A DNA stretch of 64,000 bases from an uncultured Methanolobus sp. (GTDB taxonomy: Archaea > Halobacteriota > Methanosarcinia > Methanosarcinales > Methanosarcinaceae). Below, piece by piece: positions 19,611-28,842 of this stretch. The translations under genes were made by a program, and so were the position numbers. Position 1 is the stretch's first letter. Each line of letters begins with the position of its first letter. The notes beneath the pieces were generated by a model. The model was given only the letters and a program-made list of their open reading frames with translations, did not search any database and had not been told where the DNA came from. The stretch is taken from positions 1,364,001 through 1,428,000 of the forward strand of contig NZ_OY762426.1 of assembly GCF_963665675.1 (NCBI RefSeq). Direction: 5' to 3'.

Positions 19611-20702
19611 ATGATAAAGGACATTAATTACTGGGACCTTGACATTATTGCTGAAAATATAGTAAGCGGACAGAAGCTCACAGATGAAAATCTTAGAGAG
19701 CTTCTTTCCCTCACAGAAGAAGAAGATATAGAGAAGCTGCAATACGTTGCAAGAAAAGTGAGAGACCACCATTTCGGAAACAGGGTGTTCCTCTACAGCT
19801 TTGTTTATTTCTCAACCCACTGCAAGAACAACTGTGCTTTCTGCTATTATAATAAGTGCAACGATATTCAGCGCTATCGCCTTAACCTGGAAGAGATACG
19901 CAGCATAGCAAGAGCCATCAGGAACGAGAAAATTCACATGGTAGACCTTACTATGGGAGAAGATCCTTATTTCCACAATAATCCTGAAAAGTTTGTCGAT
20001 GTTGTAAAAGCAGTGAAGGAAGAAACCGGACTTCCAATCATGATCTCTCCAGGAGTCATGGATGACAATACTCTCAGCAAACTCCACAAAAACGGAGCCA
20101 ATTTCCTTGCACTCTATCAGGAAACACATGATGAAGAACTCTACCGGAAACTGAGGGTGGGACAATCTTTTGATGAAAGGAATCATGCCAGGGAATTTGC
20201 AAAAAATAATGGTTACTGTGTTGAAGATGGAATCCTCACCGGTGTTGGAAATGATGTTGAGTCAACCATAATCTCACTTCGTGGAATGCAAAAGGGACAG
20301 CCAGATATGGTTCGTGTCATGACCTTCGTTCCACAGGAAGGAACTCCTCTTGAACTGGTATCACAGCAGTCCAGCCTTTCCGAACTGAAGATAATCTCAG
20401 TACTCAGACTGATGTTCCCTGACAAACTCATACCCGCGTCACTTGACCTTGAAGGAATTGATGGAATGGTCCACCGCCTGAATGCAGGTGCAAATGTTGT
20501 AACATCCATCATATCCGCAGATTCCTCACTTGAAGGCGTTGTCAACTATGACAGGAAACTTGAGGAGAGGGACAGGGACTCAAGAAGCGTCATCAATCGC
20601 CTTAAGACCATGGGAATGGAGCCTGCAAGCCAGGATGAATTTAACAGGATAATAGAAAAACAGCAGGGAACTCCGATAAAAATCCCGGTGGCAGCAGTAT
20701 GA
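19611..20702 (+). CDS. pylB: Methylornithine synthase, radical SAM
   Basis: This 363-residue radical SAM enzyme rearranges lysine to (3R)-3-methyl-D-ornithine, the first step of pyrrolysine synthesis. The cluster Cys are Cys71, Cys75 and Cys78 in THCKNNCAFCYY (CX3CX2C). The upstream 'VRDHHFGNRVFLYSFVYFSTH' region (shortened: FGNRVFLYSFV) and the C-terminal TIM-barrel closing segment match PylB. It follows pylS by nine bases with a GAGGTG ribosome site and overlaps pylC by four bases. Confidence 0.95.
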   Translation: MIKDINYWDLDIIAENIVSGQKLTDENLRELLSLTEEEDIEKLQYVARKVRDHHFGNRVFLYSFVYFSTHCKNNCAFCYYNKCNDIQRYRLNLEEIRSIARAIRNEKIHMVDLTMGEDPYFHNNPEKFVDVVKAVKEETGLPIMISPGVMDDNTLSKLHKNGANFLALYQETHDEELYRKLRVGQSFDERNHAREFAKNNGYCVEDGILTGVGNDVESTIISLRGMQKGQPDMVRVMTFVPQEGTPLELVSQQSSLSELKIISVLRLMFPDKLIPASLDLEGIDGMVHRLNAGANVVTSIISADSSLEGVVNYDRKLEERDRDSRSVINRLKTMGMEPASQDEFNRIIEKQQGTPIKIPVAAV

Positions 20703-21799
20703 CAACGATATGTATTATCGGTGGCAAGCTGCAGGGTTTTGAGGTCACTTATCTTGCACACAAGGCAGGCATGGATGTCGTACTTGTGGACCGCAGGGAA
20801 AAGCCTCTCATACACAAGGTTGTCGACGGTTTTCATTGCTTCGATGTTGTCAGGAAATCTGAAAAGCTGATAGAACTCTCAGAAAATGTGGATGCTATAA
20901 TTCCCGTGAACGAGAACCTTGAAACAATTGATTTTCTCAGAAGTGTTAAGGATAAACTCGCTTGTCCCGTACTCTTTGATTTCGATGCATATCATATCAG
21001 CATGGACAAGAAGCGTTCCAAAGACTACTTCAAGTCAATAAATATCCCAACTCCTGCGGACAAGCCTACAAGCCCCCCATATTTTGTAAAGCCTCCATGC
21101 GAGAGCAGCAGCGTCGGGACTTCAATAATCTATGATAACGAGGGGCTTGAAGGACTTGACCCTTCCATGCTCATTGAAGAGTATGTTGAAGGCGATGTTG
21201 TTTCCCTTGAAGTGATAGGTGATGGGACTCATTTTGCAGTTGTAAAGGAAACAAAGATACACATCGACAAAACCTACGATTGCCATATGGTGACTCCTGT
21301 CGATAATTATCCTGAGTTCAGGAAAATCACCTATGAGCTTGCCAGGAACCTCAATCTCCGGGGAATAATGGATGTTGAAGCAATAGACAGCCCCAGGGGA
21401 CTTAAGGTACTGGAAATAGATGCGAGGTTCCCGAGCCAGACACCCACAGCAGTTTATCACTCTACAGGGATCAACCTTGTGGAGATGCTCATGCAGGCGT
21501 TTGTGGGAGAAGTTCAGGAAATGGAAGTGGCTCCTGAAACTAACTATTGCATTTACGAGCACCTTTTACTTGAAAAAGGAAAACTGAGACCTGTTGGTGA
21601 GCATGTGCTCTCACAGGGAGACGAATACGTGCAGTTCCATGTTTCGGAAAATATTGAAATATTCGAGTCCAGAGGAGAGAATATGAACAGTGTTTTCACC
21701 CTTATAAGCAGGGGAGCTGACAGGGAAGAAACTGAAACAATAAGGCAGAACGCAATGGAAATGATCACCGGTCATTTCAGTATCGTACAGGAGGTATAA
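20699..21799 (+). CDS. pylC: 3-methylornithine-L-lysine ligase, ATP-grasp
   Basis: This 366-residue ATP-grasp enzyme joins 3-methyl-D-ornithine to the epsilon-amine of a second lysine. It has an N-terminal pre-ATP-grasp Rossmann segment (ICIIGGKLQGFE), a substrate-binding 'PPCESSSVGTS' loop and the metal/ATP-binding 'VLEIDARFPSQTP' near residue 240. The ATGA overlap with pylB and a two-base gap to pylD indicate translational coupling along the pathway. Confidence 0.95.
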   Translation: MTTICIIGGKLQGFEVTYLAHKAGMDVVLVDRREKPLIHKVVDGFHCFDVVRKSEKLIELSENVDAIIPVNENLETIDFLRSVKDKLACPVLFDFDAYHISMDKKRSKDYFKSINIPTPADKPTSPPYFVKPPCESSSVGTSIIYDNEGLEGLDPSMLIEEYVEGDVVSLEVIGDGTHFAVVKETKIHIDKTYDCHMVTPVDNYPEFRKITYELARNLNLRGIMDVEAIDSPRGLKVLEIDARFPSQTPTAVYHSTGINLVEMLMQAFVGEVQEMEVAPETNYCIYEHLLLEKGKLRPVGEHVLSQGDEYVQFHVSENIEIFESRGENMNSVFTLISRGADREETETIRQNAMEMITGHFSIVQEV

Positions 21800-21801
21800 A
21801 A

Positions 21802-22587
21802 ATGGCACTTTTAACACCGGAAGACCTTGAAAACCTTTCAACACAACTTGAAGAGAATGATGAGATTGCAAAAAAGGTTACGGGTCTTGATATCAGAGGA
21901 ATATGCGAATCACTTTACGGGACAAAGCCAGGTTCCGAAAAAGTAGGTATCATCCCGATCACTGCCGGTAACGGTATCATCGGCAATTTCACCTCATCAC
22001 TCCTGTTCATAGTCCGGTATTTTGGTTTTGAAGGATTCATAACAGAACATCCTGACGTCACTGGTTATTATGAAGCTGTTTCAAGTGGTGCTGATATTAT
22101 AATGATGGCTGATGACCACATTTTTACTGCCCACAATCTCAGGAATGAGAAAATAGTGAGCAATCACGTTGCAACAGGTGTAATTTATGCAGATATCGCT
22201 TCAAGGTACAATGAAGCAAAATCAAAGGATATACTGGTCATCGGACTCGGAAGAGTCGGTTATGCCGGAGCCTGCCATTTAGTGGAAAAAGGATTCAATG
22301 TCTATGCATGTGACCCTAACAGGGAATTTTTGCAAAAAGCTGTTGATGAACTTGGAATTAAGCCTTATTGCAGTGATGACAGGAAGAAATTCTCAATGGT
22401 TTTTGAGGCGACACCAAATGCAGATACCATATCCGAAGGTATGATCGAGGAAAGATGCCTTGTTTCAACCCCGGGAATTCCCTGCGGGCTTCCACCTGAA
22501 ATCGGACAGAAATATCATGTTGACCTTGTCATGGAGCCCCTTGTGATTGGAGTGGCTTCGATGCTTTATTCTGTTATCCAGAATTAA
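21802..22587 (+). CDS. pylD: Pyrrolysine synthase (dehydrogenase)
   Basis: This 261-residue dehydrogenase oxidises the ornithine amine of the PylC product so that it closes into the pyrroline ring, completing pyrrolysine. The NAD-binding Rossmann motif VIGLGRVGYAGA is near residue 150. The N-terminal part with 'GIIPITAGNGIIGNF' matches PylD. A GGAGGTATAAAA sequence precedes the ATG. With pylB and pylC this provides the full pathway from two lysines. Confidence 0.95.
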   Translation: MALLTPEDLENLSTQLEENDEIAKKVTGLDIRGICESLYGTKPGSEKVGIIPITAGNGIIGNFTSSLLFIVRYFGFEGFITEHPDVTGYYEAVSSGADIIMMADDHIFTAHNLRNEKIVSNHVATGVIYADIASRYNEAKSKDILVIGLGRVGYAGACHLVEKGFNVYACDPNREFLQKAVDELGIKPYCSDDRKKFSMVFEATPNADTISEGMIEERCLVSTPGIPCGLPPEIGQKYHVDLVMEPLVIGVASMLYSVIQN

Positions 22588-22636
22588 GGAAGAAATATCA
22601 AGTCTAAATTGAAATTGGAAAAGGAGTGCTTAGAAA

Positions 22637-24259
22637 ATGTATGTGATTTCCCTTGACCTCGGAACAAGTGGTTTCAGGTCGCAGCTCATTGATCTTGAGA
22701 AGAACGAGACCGTTAAGACGGTGATAACAATGGGACACCCGCTTCCTGGCGGCAATGTAATGGACCACCTTGATTTTGCGATTGGCACCGGAACAGACGT
22801 GGCTCACGGGCTCATCATTGAAACTGTAAAAGAAATACTTGAAAAGTTTGATGTTGAACCTGGAAAGATACAGCGAATAGCTGTTTGCGGAAACCCCATA
22901 CAACTCTCACTTTTCCAGAATATGGAGATAAGAGACCTTGCATATGCGGGTGAGAACAAGCAGGCATCCCTTGGTGTTAAGGATGTGAAAAGGGACGCAA
23001 GGATATTCCCTGCAAACGAACTTTTCGGGGATATCTATCCAATGGATAACTGCGAGATAGTAATTCCTCCGGCAATCAAACATGAGATTGGCGCAGACGC
23101 CCTTGCTATGATGCTGGAAACTGATTTTATTCACCAGACAGAACCCTGTCTTGTTACTGACTACGGCACCAATGCAGAAATGGCGCTGAAGATTGGCGAA
23201 AGAATAATAACTGCAAGTGCAGCTGCCGGTCCGGCAATAGAAGGACAGGGAATTGCATGCGGAATGCTTGCAGGTCCGGGAGCTATCAGTGACGTAAACG
23301 TTGAAAATGGTCACTGGAGGCTTACTGTACTTGACAGCGAAATGAATCCCGGGAAAGGTCCTCTTGTTGAACCGGTAAGCGGGAAGACTATTGAAGAAGG
23401 TGAAGTTGTCCCGAGAGGAATCACAGGCACAGGGGTTATTTCCACAATGGCGCTTGCAATCAAAGAAGGAATTATTGAAAAACTTCCGCAACTCCCCAAT
23501 GGAAAAATTATACTCTGGGATGGTATTGTCATTACGGATGAGGACGTCGAAGAAGTTGGTAAGGCAATCGGAGCAATCCGTGCTGCCCATATGACACTCA
23601 TGGTTGAATCAGGATTAAAATATGAAGACCTTAGATATTCGTACATGTCCGGGGCAACGGGCACCTATGTTGATGCTGACAAGGCACGGCATATAGGTTC
23701 GGTTCCCGGTTTCTCAAAGGGAATTATCCAGTTTGGTAATACTTCCATCGGACTTGCAAGAAAGCTTGCTGTTGATGTTTCAAAGCTGGATGAGGTCATT
23801 GCAGTTGCAAAAAGAATACATGCAGACCACCTGATGATGGCTACAAGTGAGACTTTCAAGGATATCTACGTCTGCGAACTCTCAACATGGCAGCAGGGGA
23901 TGCCTGCCGAGATGTATGCTCAGATGCTGGAAATGTACGGTATTCCTGTATTCCCTGAGAACCTTGAAAAAGTTGATATTGAAAGAAGGGTTTCAAGAGA
24001 TATTGATGATGTAGGAAACCTTGGGCTTGACATTGTAACGGATATTGGTATCACACTTGAAGCTCCAGTGGAAAAATGCATACTGTGTCATCAGTGTGAG
24101 GAAGAGTGTCCCGAAGATGCACTGAAAATCATTGAAGAAGATAGTGAAAGAATTGTCAATATCGACAGCCAGCATTGTCTAGGTACAAGTTGCAGGCGTT
24201 GTGTTACAATTTGCCCTGAGCAGACGATGAACCATTCACTTCTCAAGATCAAGGAATAA
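22637..24259 (+). CDS. ramA: Methylamine corrinoid protein reductive activase
   Basis: This 540-residue protein matches RamA, which uses ATP and low-potential electrons to return Co(II) corrinoid in MtmC and related proteins to Co(I). The N-terminal part begins with an ASKHA-like ATPase motif (SLDLGTSGFR). The C-terminal 60 residues (about 481-535) hold two [4Fe-4S] motifs, CILCHQCEEECP and CLGTSCRRCVTICP. It lies 50 bases after pylD with an AAGGAG ribosome site and probably shares the transcript, so activation and pyrrolysine supply would be co-expressed. Confidence 0.95.
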   Translation: MYVISLDLGTSGFRSQLIDLEKNETVKTVITMGHPLPGGNVMDHLDFAIGTGTDVAHGLIIETVKEILEKFDVEPGKIQRIAVCGNPIQLSLFQNMEIRDLAYAGENKQASLGVKDVKRDARIFPANELFGDIYPMDNCEIVIPPAIKHEIGADALAMMLETDFIHQTEPCLVTDYGTNAEMALKIGERIITASAAAGPAIEGQGIACGMLAGPGAISDVNVENGHWRLTVLDSEMNPGKGPLVEPVSGKTIEEGEVVPRGITGTGVISTMALAIKEGIIEKLPQLPNGKIILWDGIVITDEDVEEVGKAIGAIRAAHMTLMVESGLKYEDLRYSYMSGATGTYVDADKARHIGSVPGFSKGIIQFGNTSIGLARKLAVDVSKLDEVIAVAKRIHADHLMMATSETFKDIYVCELSTWQQGMPAEMYAQMLEMYGIPVFPENLEKVDIERRVSRDIDDVGNLGLDIVTDIGITLEAPVEKCILCHQCEEECPEDALKIIEEDSERIVNIDSQHCLGTSCRRCVTICPEQTMNHSLLKIKE

Positions 24260-24328
24260 TAATCAAAAAAGTTATTCAAATTAATTTGAAGTTCCACTGG
24301 AAACAAAGGGATTTTTATTCATTGAAAA

Positions 24329-25912
24329 TTATTCATTAAACTTCAAAATTGTTGTTTTCAGGGTTTCAAGATCCACTACCGGCACCTGTGCAGGTGTCGG
24401 AACAACATTTACTCTTTTCTGGAATTCTGTCTGGTCCTGCCATGTTCCCGAATTTATCAGCAGGACATTCTTGTACCATTCCACACCAATGGTATGTACA
24501 TGACCACAATGCAATATGTCAGGTACATTTCCAATAACAAAATAATCCTTCTTTTCAGGTGCAATGGAAACGCGGCTTCCGTAGATTGGTGAAAGGTGCC
24601 TGAACTTCATCATTTCTACCATTGCCTTTGTGGGTTCACCGTATGAAACACCCGGCACTGCAGCCACAAGGTCATCAATGGAACGCCCATGGTAGAGCAT
24701 CACTTTTACACCGTCAAGGTCAACAATTGACGGGTTGCCTACAAAAGTTACATTATCGGGGAAATATTCCCTTACACATTCTGGAAGTTTTGGCTGTGGT
24801 TCTGCCTGGCGTACTGCATCGTGGTTTCCGGGAGAAATTATAATCTTGATGTGTTTTGGGATCATGTGAAAATATTCACCGGCTTTTTTGTACTGGTCAT
24901 ACACATCCATTATGGATAGTTCATTTTCCTGCCCGGGGTAAATTCCAACACCATCTACAAGATCACCTGCAACCAGAAGATAGCGTATCTCCTTTGAAAT
25001 AGCTAACAGAGCTTCATTGTCAGTGTCACCATTGAGAAAATCAAGAAAACGATCCCAGGGCTCTTCAAGGAATGTATTGCTTCCGATATGAATATCAGAT
25101 GTCAGTACCGCTTTTCCAAAACTCCCGGTCTTTTTTGAGTTTACGGCAGGAAGATCCGGCAGCGTTATTTTCTGGGCTATCATAAGTTTGCCATCATTGG
25201 TGAGACTTCCTGTAAGCCCTACTACCTCATCAAGCACAAAATGGCTGGCCTGTTCAAAAAGATCTTTGTCAGCCGAGCGTATCAGAACTGAAAACGAGCC
25301 TGTGGGGTCCTCAACTTCAAGAATTTTATGGCCATTGGTGGTACTCTTCATATCAGAAATCATTCCGATTATGGAGACTTCGCCTGCCTCACGGCTGCCT
25401 CTGAAATTCGTACCTTTTCCTTTTTTCAGACTCTCGATAGGACGGACTGTGATCCTCCCACGAATTATATCACTGAGCCTGGTGTAACGGTTCCTGAAGA
25501 ACTGAACGAATTCCATGTATTCACCGACACATGTGGAATTATCGGTAATATCGGAAAGTATTGAAATCGGACTGTCAACATTACAGTAATTACTCTTGAA
25601 AGCTGCAGGCATTGAAGATGCTTGATAAGAAGATGAGTCATATGTATTATGCGAATCATCAAATGTGTTGTCCGGTTCTGTGGAAAGCTCTTCTGAGAGC
25701 TTAAAAGTCTCTTCATTCACATGAAGGGAAGAATTAAAACCTTCCAGGTCAATGTGCTCAACATCAATAACAAGCACTGAAAGATCTATATGTTCAAGTA
25801 TGTAAGCCACAAGTTCCCCAGGGGAACAATAGGAACATATAAGGTCCACTGCTTCAGGACTTATCTGATAGCCTTCTTCAATAAAGGCTGTAAGGACATC
25901 AGTTTCATTCAT
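24329..25912 (-). CDS. polB: DNA polymerase D small subunit (DP1)
   Basis: This 527-residue protein is the small, proofreading subunit of archaeal replicative polymerase D. After an N-terminal helical domain and a variable linker there is an OB-fold (about 150-270) and a calcineurin-like phosphoesterase domain. The metal motifs are visible: LTSDIHIGSN, VAGDLVDGVG, ISPGNHDA and CGHVHTIG. Euryarchaeal DP1 keeps all these and acts as a 3'-5' exonuclease. It is 800 bases from cdc6 and near the origin, as in several euryarchaea. Start at the ATG next to TCACC (complement GGTGA). Confidence 0.93.
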   Translation of the reverse strand: MNETDVLTAFIEEGYQISPEAVDLICSYCSPGELVAYILEHIDLSVLVIDVEHIDLEGFNSSLHVNEETFKLSEELSTEPDNTFDDSHNTYDSSSYQASSMPAAFKSNYCNVDSPISILSDITDNSTCVGEYMEFVQFFRNRYTRLSDIIRGRITVRPIESLKKGKGTNFRGSREAGEVSIIGMISDMKSTTNGHKILEVEDPTGSFSVLIRSADKDLFEQASHFVLDEVVGLTGSLTNDGKLMIAQKITLPDLPAVNSKKTGSFGKAVLTSDIHIGSNTFLEEPWDRFLDFLNGDTDNEALLAISKEIRYLLVAGDLVDGVGIYPGQENELSIMDVYDQYKKAGEYFHMIPKHIKIIISPGNHDAVRQAEPQPKLPECVREYFPDNVTFVGNPSIVDLDGVKVMLYHGRSIDDLVAAVPGVSYGEPTKAMVEMMKFRHLSPIYGSRVSIAPEKKDYFVIGNVPDILHCGHVHTIGVEWYKNVLLINSGTWQDQTEFQKRVNVVPTPAQVPVVDLETLKTTILKFNE

Positions 25913-26072
25913 GGTGATATGATTCGGATATAGTTAATATTTAAATACACTATCTTACAATAAAATAATCTGAAAAATGTTTTATAAGGTGAAACACTTT
26001 ATTTTTTGCAACTATATTCCCTAACTCATTAATAGATTCTTTCATTGATTTGGACGGACAACAGGTAAGAAC

Positions 26073-26639
26073 ATGAATTTAAAAGAAACCTACCATGTTT
26101 TCAAAGAAAGTGATAATTTCTTTGTTTCGCTTGCCCGGGACATTCTGACAGTTCTGTTAGCCGTATTGGTATTTGCAACTTTCTCTCAGATCGTGTTCGG
26201 TATGTGGACACCCATGGTCGCAGTGGAATCCGGAAGCATGGAGCCACACATGAATATCGGCGATATAATATTCATCCAGAACATAGACAGGACTGAAATC
26301 ATCACTTATGAAGAAGGCATGAATAACGACAATTACACTACCTTCAAAAATTACGGTAATGTAATTCTTTACAAACCTTATGGACAGGAAGGTGTGACCC
26401 CAATTATTCACAGGGCCATGTATTATGTTGAAGAAGGAGACCCTATGTGGGACGGAGGACCTGCTGCACCTTATGCCGGTTATATTACAAAAGGTGACAA
26501 CCAGGTCACGAACAAATACTACGACCAGCAAGGACAGGTCAGTTACCTTACGCCTGTTAAGGAAGAATGGGTAATCGGCATTGCACGCTACAAAATACCA
26601 TATGTCGGATATCTTCGACTATTGCTTCCAAGTTTCTGA
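26073..26639 (+). CDS. Signal peptidase I, archaeal Ser-His-Asp type
   Basis: This 188-residue membrane protease removes signal peptides from exported proteins. A TM helix at about 24-44 precedes the nucleophile Ser55 in VESGSMEPHM. His113 in PIIHRAMYY and Asp142 in TKGDNQVTN complete the Ser/His/Asp set of archaeal and ER (Sec11-like) enzymes in place of the bacterial Lys. A second hydrophobic segment near the C-terminus is likely. It lies alone between the polymerase subunit and cdc6. Confidence 0.9.
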   Translation: MNLKETYHVFKESDNFFVSLARDILTVLLAVLVFATFSQIVFGMWTPMVAVESGSMEPHMNIGDIIFIQNIDRTEIITYEEGMNNDNYTTFKNYGNVILYKPYGQEGVTPIIHRAMYYVEEGDPMWDGGPAAPYAGYITKGDNQVTNKYYDQQGQVSYLTPVKEEWVIGIARYKIPYVGYLRLLLPSF

Positions 26640-26719
26640 TGATAAATCAGGAAATAAAAAACCAAAGATAAAATAAAAAATATGTTAAAAAGTTGTCATC
26701 TTTGAACTTTAAAATGAGT

Positions 26720-27955
26720 TCAAAGATGCAACTGAGTTGTGAGAACAGGTTTGAAAAGCTCAAGCGGTTTAAGCCTGTAATCCTCAAACAATACTTTTTT
26801 CGTGCTGTTTATCGGGACGCTCAATACAATTTCTTTTGTCCTGCCATATCTTCCCTTGCTCACGACAACAGCATTTACGATACCAAGCATGTCCAGTTCT
26901 GACATAAGATCTGTTACCCTGCGCTGTGTGAGAATATCCATATCAACCTGAAGACAGAGCTGACGGTAGACATTGTAAACCTCACCGGTAGTGACATTTT
27001 TGTATCCGTTGTTTCTTAAAAGCATCACACTGTAGAGTGCAAGCTTGGACTGAGTAGGAAGAGTGCGAACAACTTCAATAACACGATCAATCTCTATCTT
27101 TTCCTGAGCACCTTTAACATGCTGTTCTTCAACATGAGATTTGTTTTCTCTTTCCGCAATTTCCCCTGCAACCCTGAGAAGATCAAGAGCACGTCTTGCA
27201 TCGCCATGTTCCTGAGCTGCAAAAGCAGCACATAAAGGAATAACCATTTCATCAAGTGCATCAGGCTTGTAAGCTATCTGCGCTCTTTCATGAAGAATAT
27301 CGCTGATTTGATCAGCGTCATATGGCGGGAAAATTATTTCTTCCTCTCCAAGGGAACTCTTGACCCTTGGATCAAGGAATTCAGTAAATTTAAGGTCGTT
27401 TGACACTCCAATCATGCTTACTTTTGCATTTTCAAGATCCGTATTAATCCTTGAAAGATTGTAAAGGACGTCATCACCTTTTTTGATTAACTTATCGATT
27501 TCATCAAGGATTATTATTACAACCTGCCTTTCATCGTCAATGGTTTCTTTGAATTTGAAAAACACCTGGTCAGTAGGCCATCCTGTCATAGGAACATCTT
27601 CACCGAACTGGCGAGTGAGATTTGCAAGTAGCCTGTATTGCGTGTCAATCACTTCACAATTAAGGTAGACAACTTTACAGGAAATTCCAAGTGATTCCCC
27701 TTTTCTTTCAAGTTCAATTCCAACATGCCTTGTTACAGCAGTTTTTCCTGTGCCCGTTTTCCCATAAATAAGGATATTAGAAGGTGTATCTCCCCTAAGT
27801 GCCGAAACAAGAATTGAGGCAAGACTATTGATCTGGTCGTCACGATGGACAAGCGAATCAGGAGTGTATGAGTGTCTTAAAACCTCTTTGTTTTTGAAAA
27901 TAGGTTCATTTTCCAGTAATTCCTGGAACAGGCCATCTAATGATTTATTTTGCAT
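26720..27955 (-). CDS. cdc6: Origin-recognition protein Orc1/Cdc6
   Basis: This 411-residue AAA+ protein binds replication origins and helps load MCM. Walker A is GKTGTGKTAV with Lys71, Walker B is IIILDEIDKL near residues 149-157, and a C-terminal winged-helix domain follows. A GGTGAAAT ribosome site precedes the ATG. It is divergent from a non-coding region with five origin-box-like repeats (28168-28672), the usual location of an archaeal oriC beside its initiator gene. Confidence 0.95.
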   Translation of the reverse strand: MQNKSLDGLFQELLENEPIFKNKEVLRHSYTPDSLVHRDDQINSLASILVSALRGDTPSNILIYGKTGTGKTAVTRHVGIELERKGESLGISCKVVYLNCEVIDTQYRLLANLTRQFGEDVPMTGWPTDQVFFKFKETIDDERQVVIIILDEIDKLIKKGDDVLYNLSRINTDLENAKVSMIGVSNDLKFTEFLDPRVKSSLGEEEIIFPPYDADQISDILHERAQIAYKPDALDEMVIPLCAAFAAQEHGDARRALDLLRVAGEIAERENKSHVEEQHVKGAQEKIEIDRVIEVVRTLPTQSKLALYSVMLLRNNGYKNVTTGEVYNVYRQLCLQVDMDILTQRRVTDLMSELDMLGIVNAVVVSKGRYGRTKEIVLSVPINSTKKVLFEDYRLKPLELFKPVLTTQLHL

Positions 27956-28167
27956 TTACTTATTTCACCCTATCCTTCAACTTACAAACCGTACATTAAC
28001 ATCTGCTTGTTAGGGATAAGAACTACCAACCAAAAATAGATCAAGATCAATTGTTATCTGTCCCGAAAAATGCTGGTCAGATTTTTTGACTGAAATGATT
28101 GATTGGATTTTATCTCTCTATTCCAAAGGATACAATGGAAGTGGGGGTTATTAATGCTTATGGTTAA

Positions 28168-28190
28168 GACCCCTTTGTTTCAACTGGATG
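28168..28190 (-). repeat. Origin recognition box-like repeat 1
   Basis: The complement reads CATCCAGTTGAAAC then AAAGGGGTC, matching the archaeal ORB pattern of a TCCAGT half, a GAAAC core and a GGGGT 'G-string' end. Confidence 0.8.
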
Positions 28191-28293
28191 TTTTTATAAA
28201 AATATAAAAATGAGTGTAAAAAGCGATCAAGATACTTTATAATCTGCTAATAAAATTATAAGATTATAAAGAAGAGGACTTCATATGGAACTT

Positions 28294-28317
28294 GACCCCT
28301 TAATTTCAACTGGAAGG
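28294..28317 (-). repeat. Origin recognition box-like repeat 2
   Basis: The complement reads CCTTCCAGTTGAAAT then TAAGGGGTC. It has the same orientation as repeat 1, and both are followed by GTTTATAAAA or similar on the plus strand. Confidence 0.8.
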
Positions 28318-28332
28318 TTTATAAAAGACAGT

Positions 28333-28356
28333 GACCCTATGATTTCATGTGGAAAC
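28333..28356 (-). repeat. Origin recognition box-like repeat 3 (degenerate)
   Basis: The complement reads GTTTCCACATGAAAT then CATAGGGTC. It keeps the GAAA core but has one G fewer in the terminal G run, so it is probably a weaker site. It borders the AT-rich core. Confidence 0.65.
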
Positions 28357-28550
28357 TGAAAAAAAGATTTGATTATCTTTTTTTTAGATTTATAAAAAAA
28401 GATGGCAGTGTATGTATCAACATATTACTATATATAGTTTTCTTTATTTTAAGTCAACTTTAATTACAATTTTATAAATTATTACTAATAGTTAACTAAA
28501 AAACAACTGAAGTTAACCGGATTTATCCAAAACGAAACGGTATTTTGAAT

Positions 28551-28574
28551 CTCCAGTAGAAACGATGGGGTTGC
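28551..28574 (+). repeat. Origin recognition box-like repeat 4
   Basis: Plus strand: CTCCAGTAGAAACGATGGGG followed by TTGC. It is nearly identical to repeat 5 and opposite in orientation to repeats 1-3. Confidence 0.85.
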
Positions 28575-28647
28575 ACTCATTCATAAAATTAATTTAATAA
28601 AATTAAGACAATCATGAAGTTCATAACAAAAATCACCAAAATGATAT

Positions 28648-28672
28648 TTCCAGTAGAAACGATGGGGTCAGT
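28648..28672 (+). repeat. Origin recognition box-like repeat 5
   Basis: Plus strand: TTTCCAGTAGAAACGATGGG then GTCAG. Seventeen or more central bases are identical to repeat 4. Confidence 0.85.
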
Positions 28673-28842
28673 ATTAGATTTGTTATTATAATTAAAAGTT
28701 TTAAAAAATCTGTGTTATTGTTTATTATAAGTCAAATATGAATCCCATCAAAAAATCATAAAAATAAGATTATTTTTCTATAAATAGATATATAGAATAA
28801 AAGAGATATACATTGAATAGAAACTGTGTGGTGATAAGGGTA

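Larger units (their letters stand above)
28133..28700. other. Probable chromosomal replication origin (oriC)
   Basis: Between cdc6 and the next gene, a non-coding stretch carries five origin-recognition-box-like repeats. Three on the left (28168-28190, 28294-28317, 28333-28356) point one way and two on the right (28551-28574, 28648-28672) point the other. The 190-base interval between them (28357-28550) is extremely AT-rich, with A/T runs suited to unwinding. Inverted ORB clusters around an AT-rich core next to orc1/cdc6 is the known euryarchaeal origin design. Confidence 0.88.

Noticed and set aside
28813..28842. TTG start of the PAS-DUF835 gene
   Set aside because: No ribosome site, whereas the ATG at 28843 is preceded by a perfect GGTGAT at seven bases.
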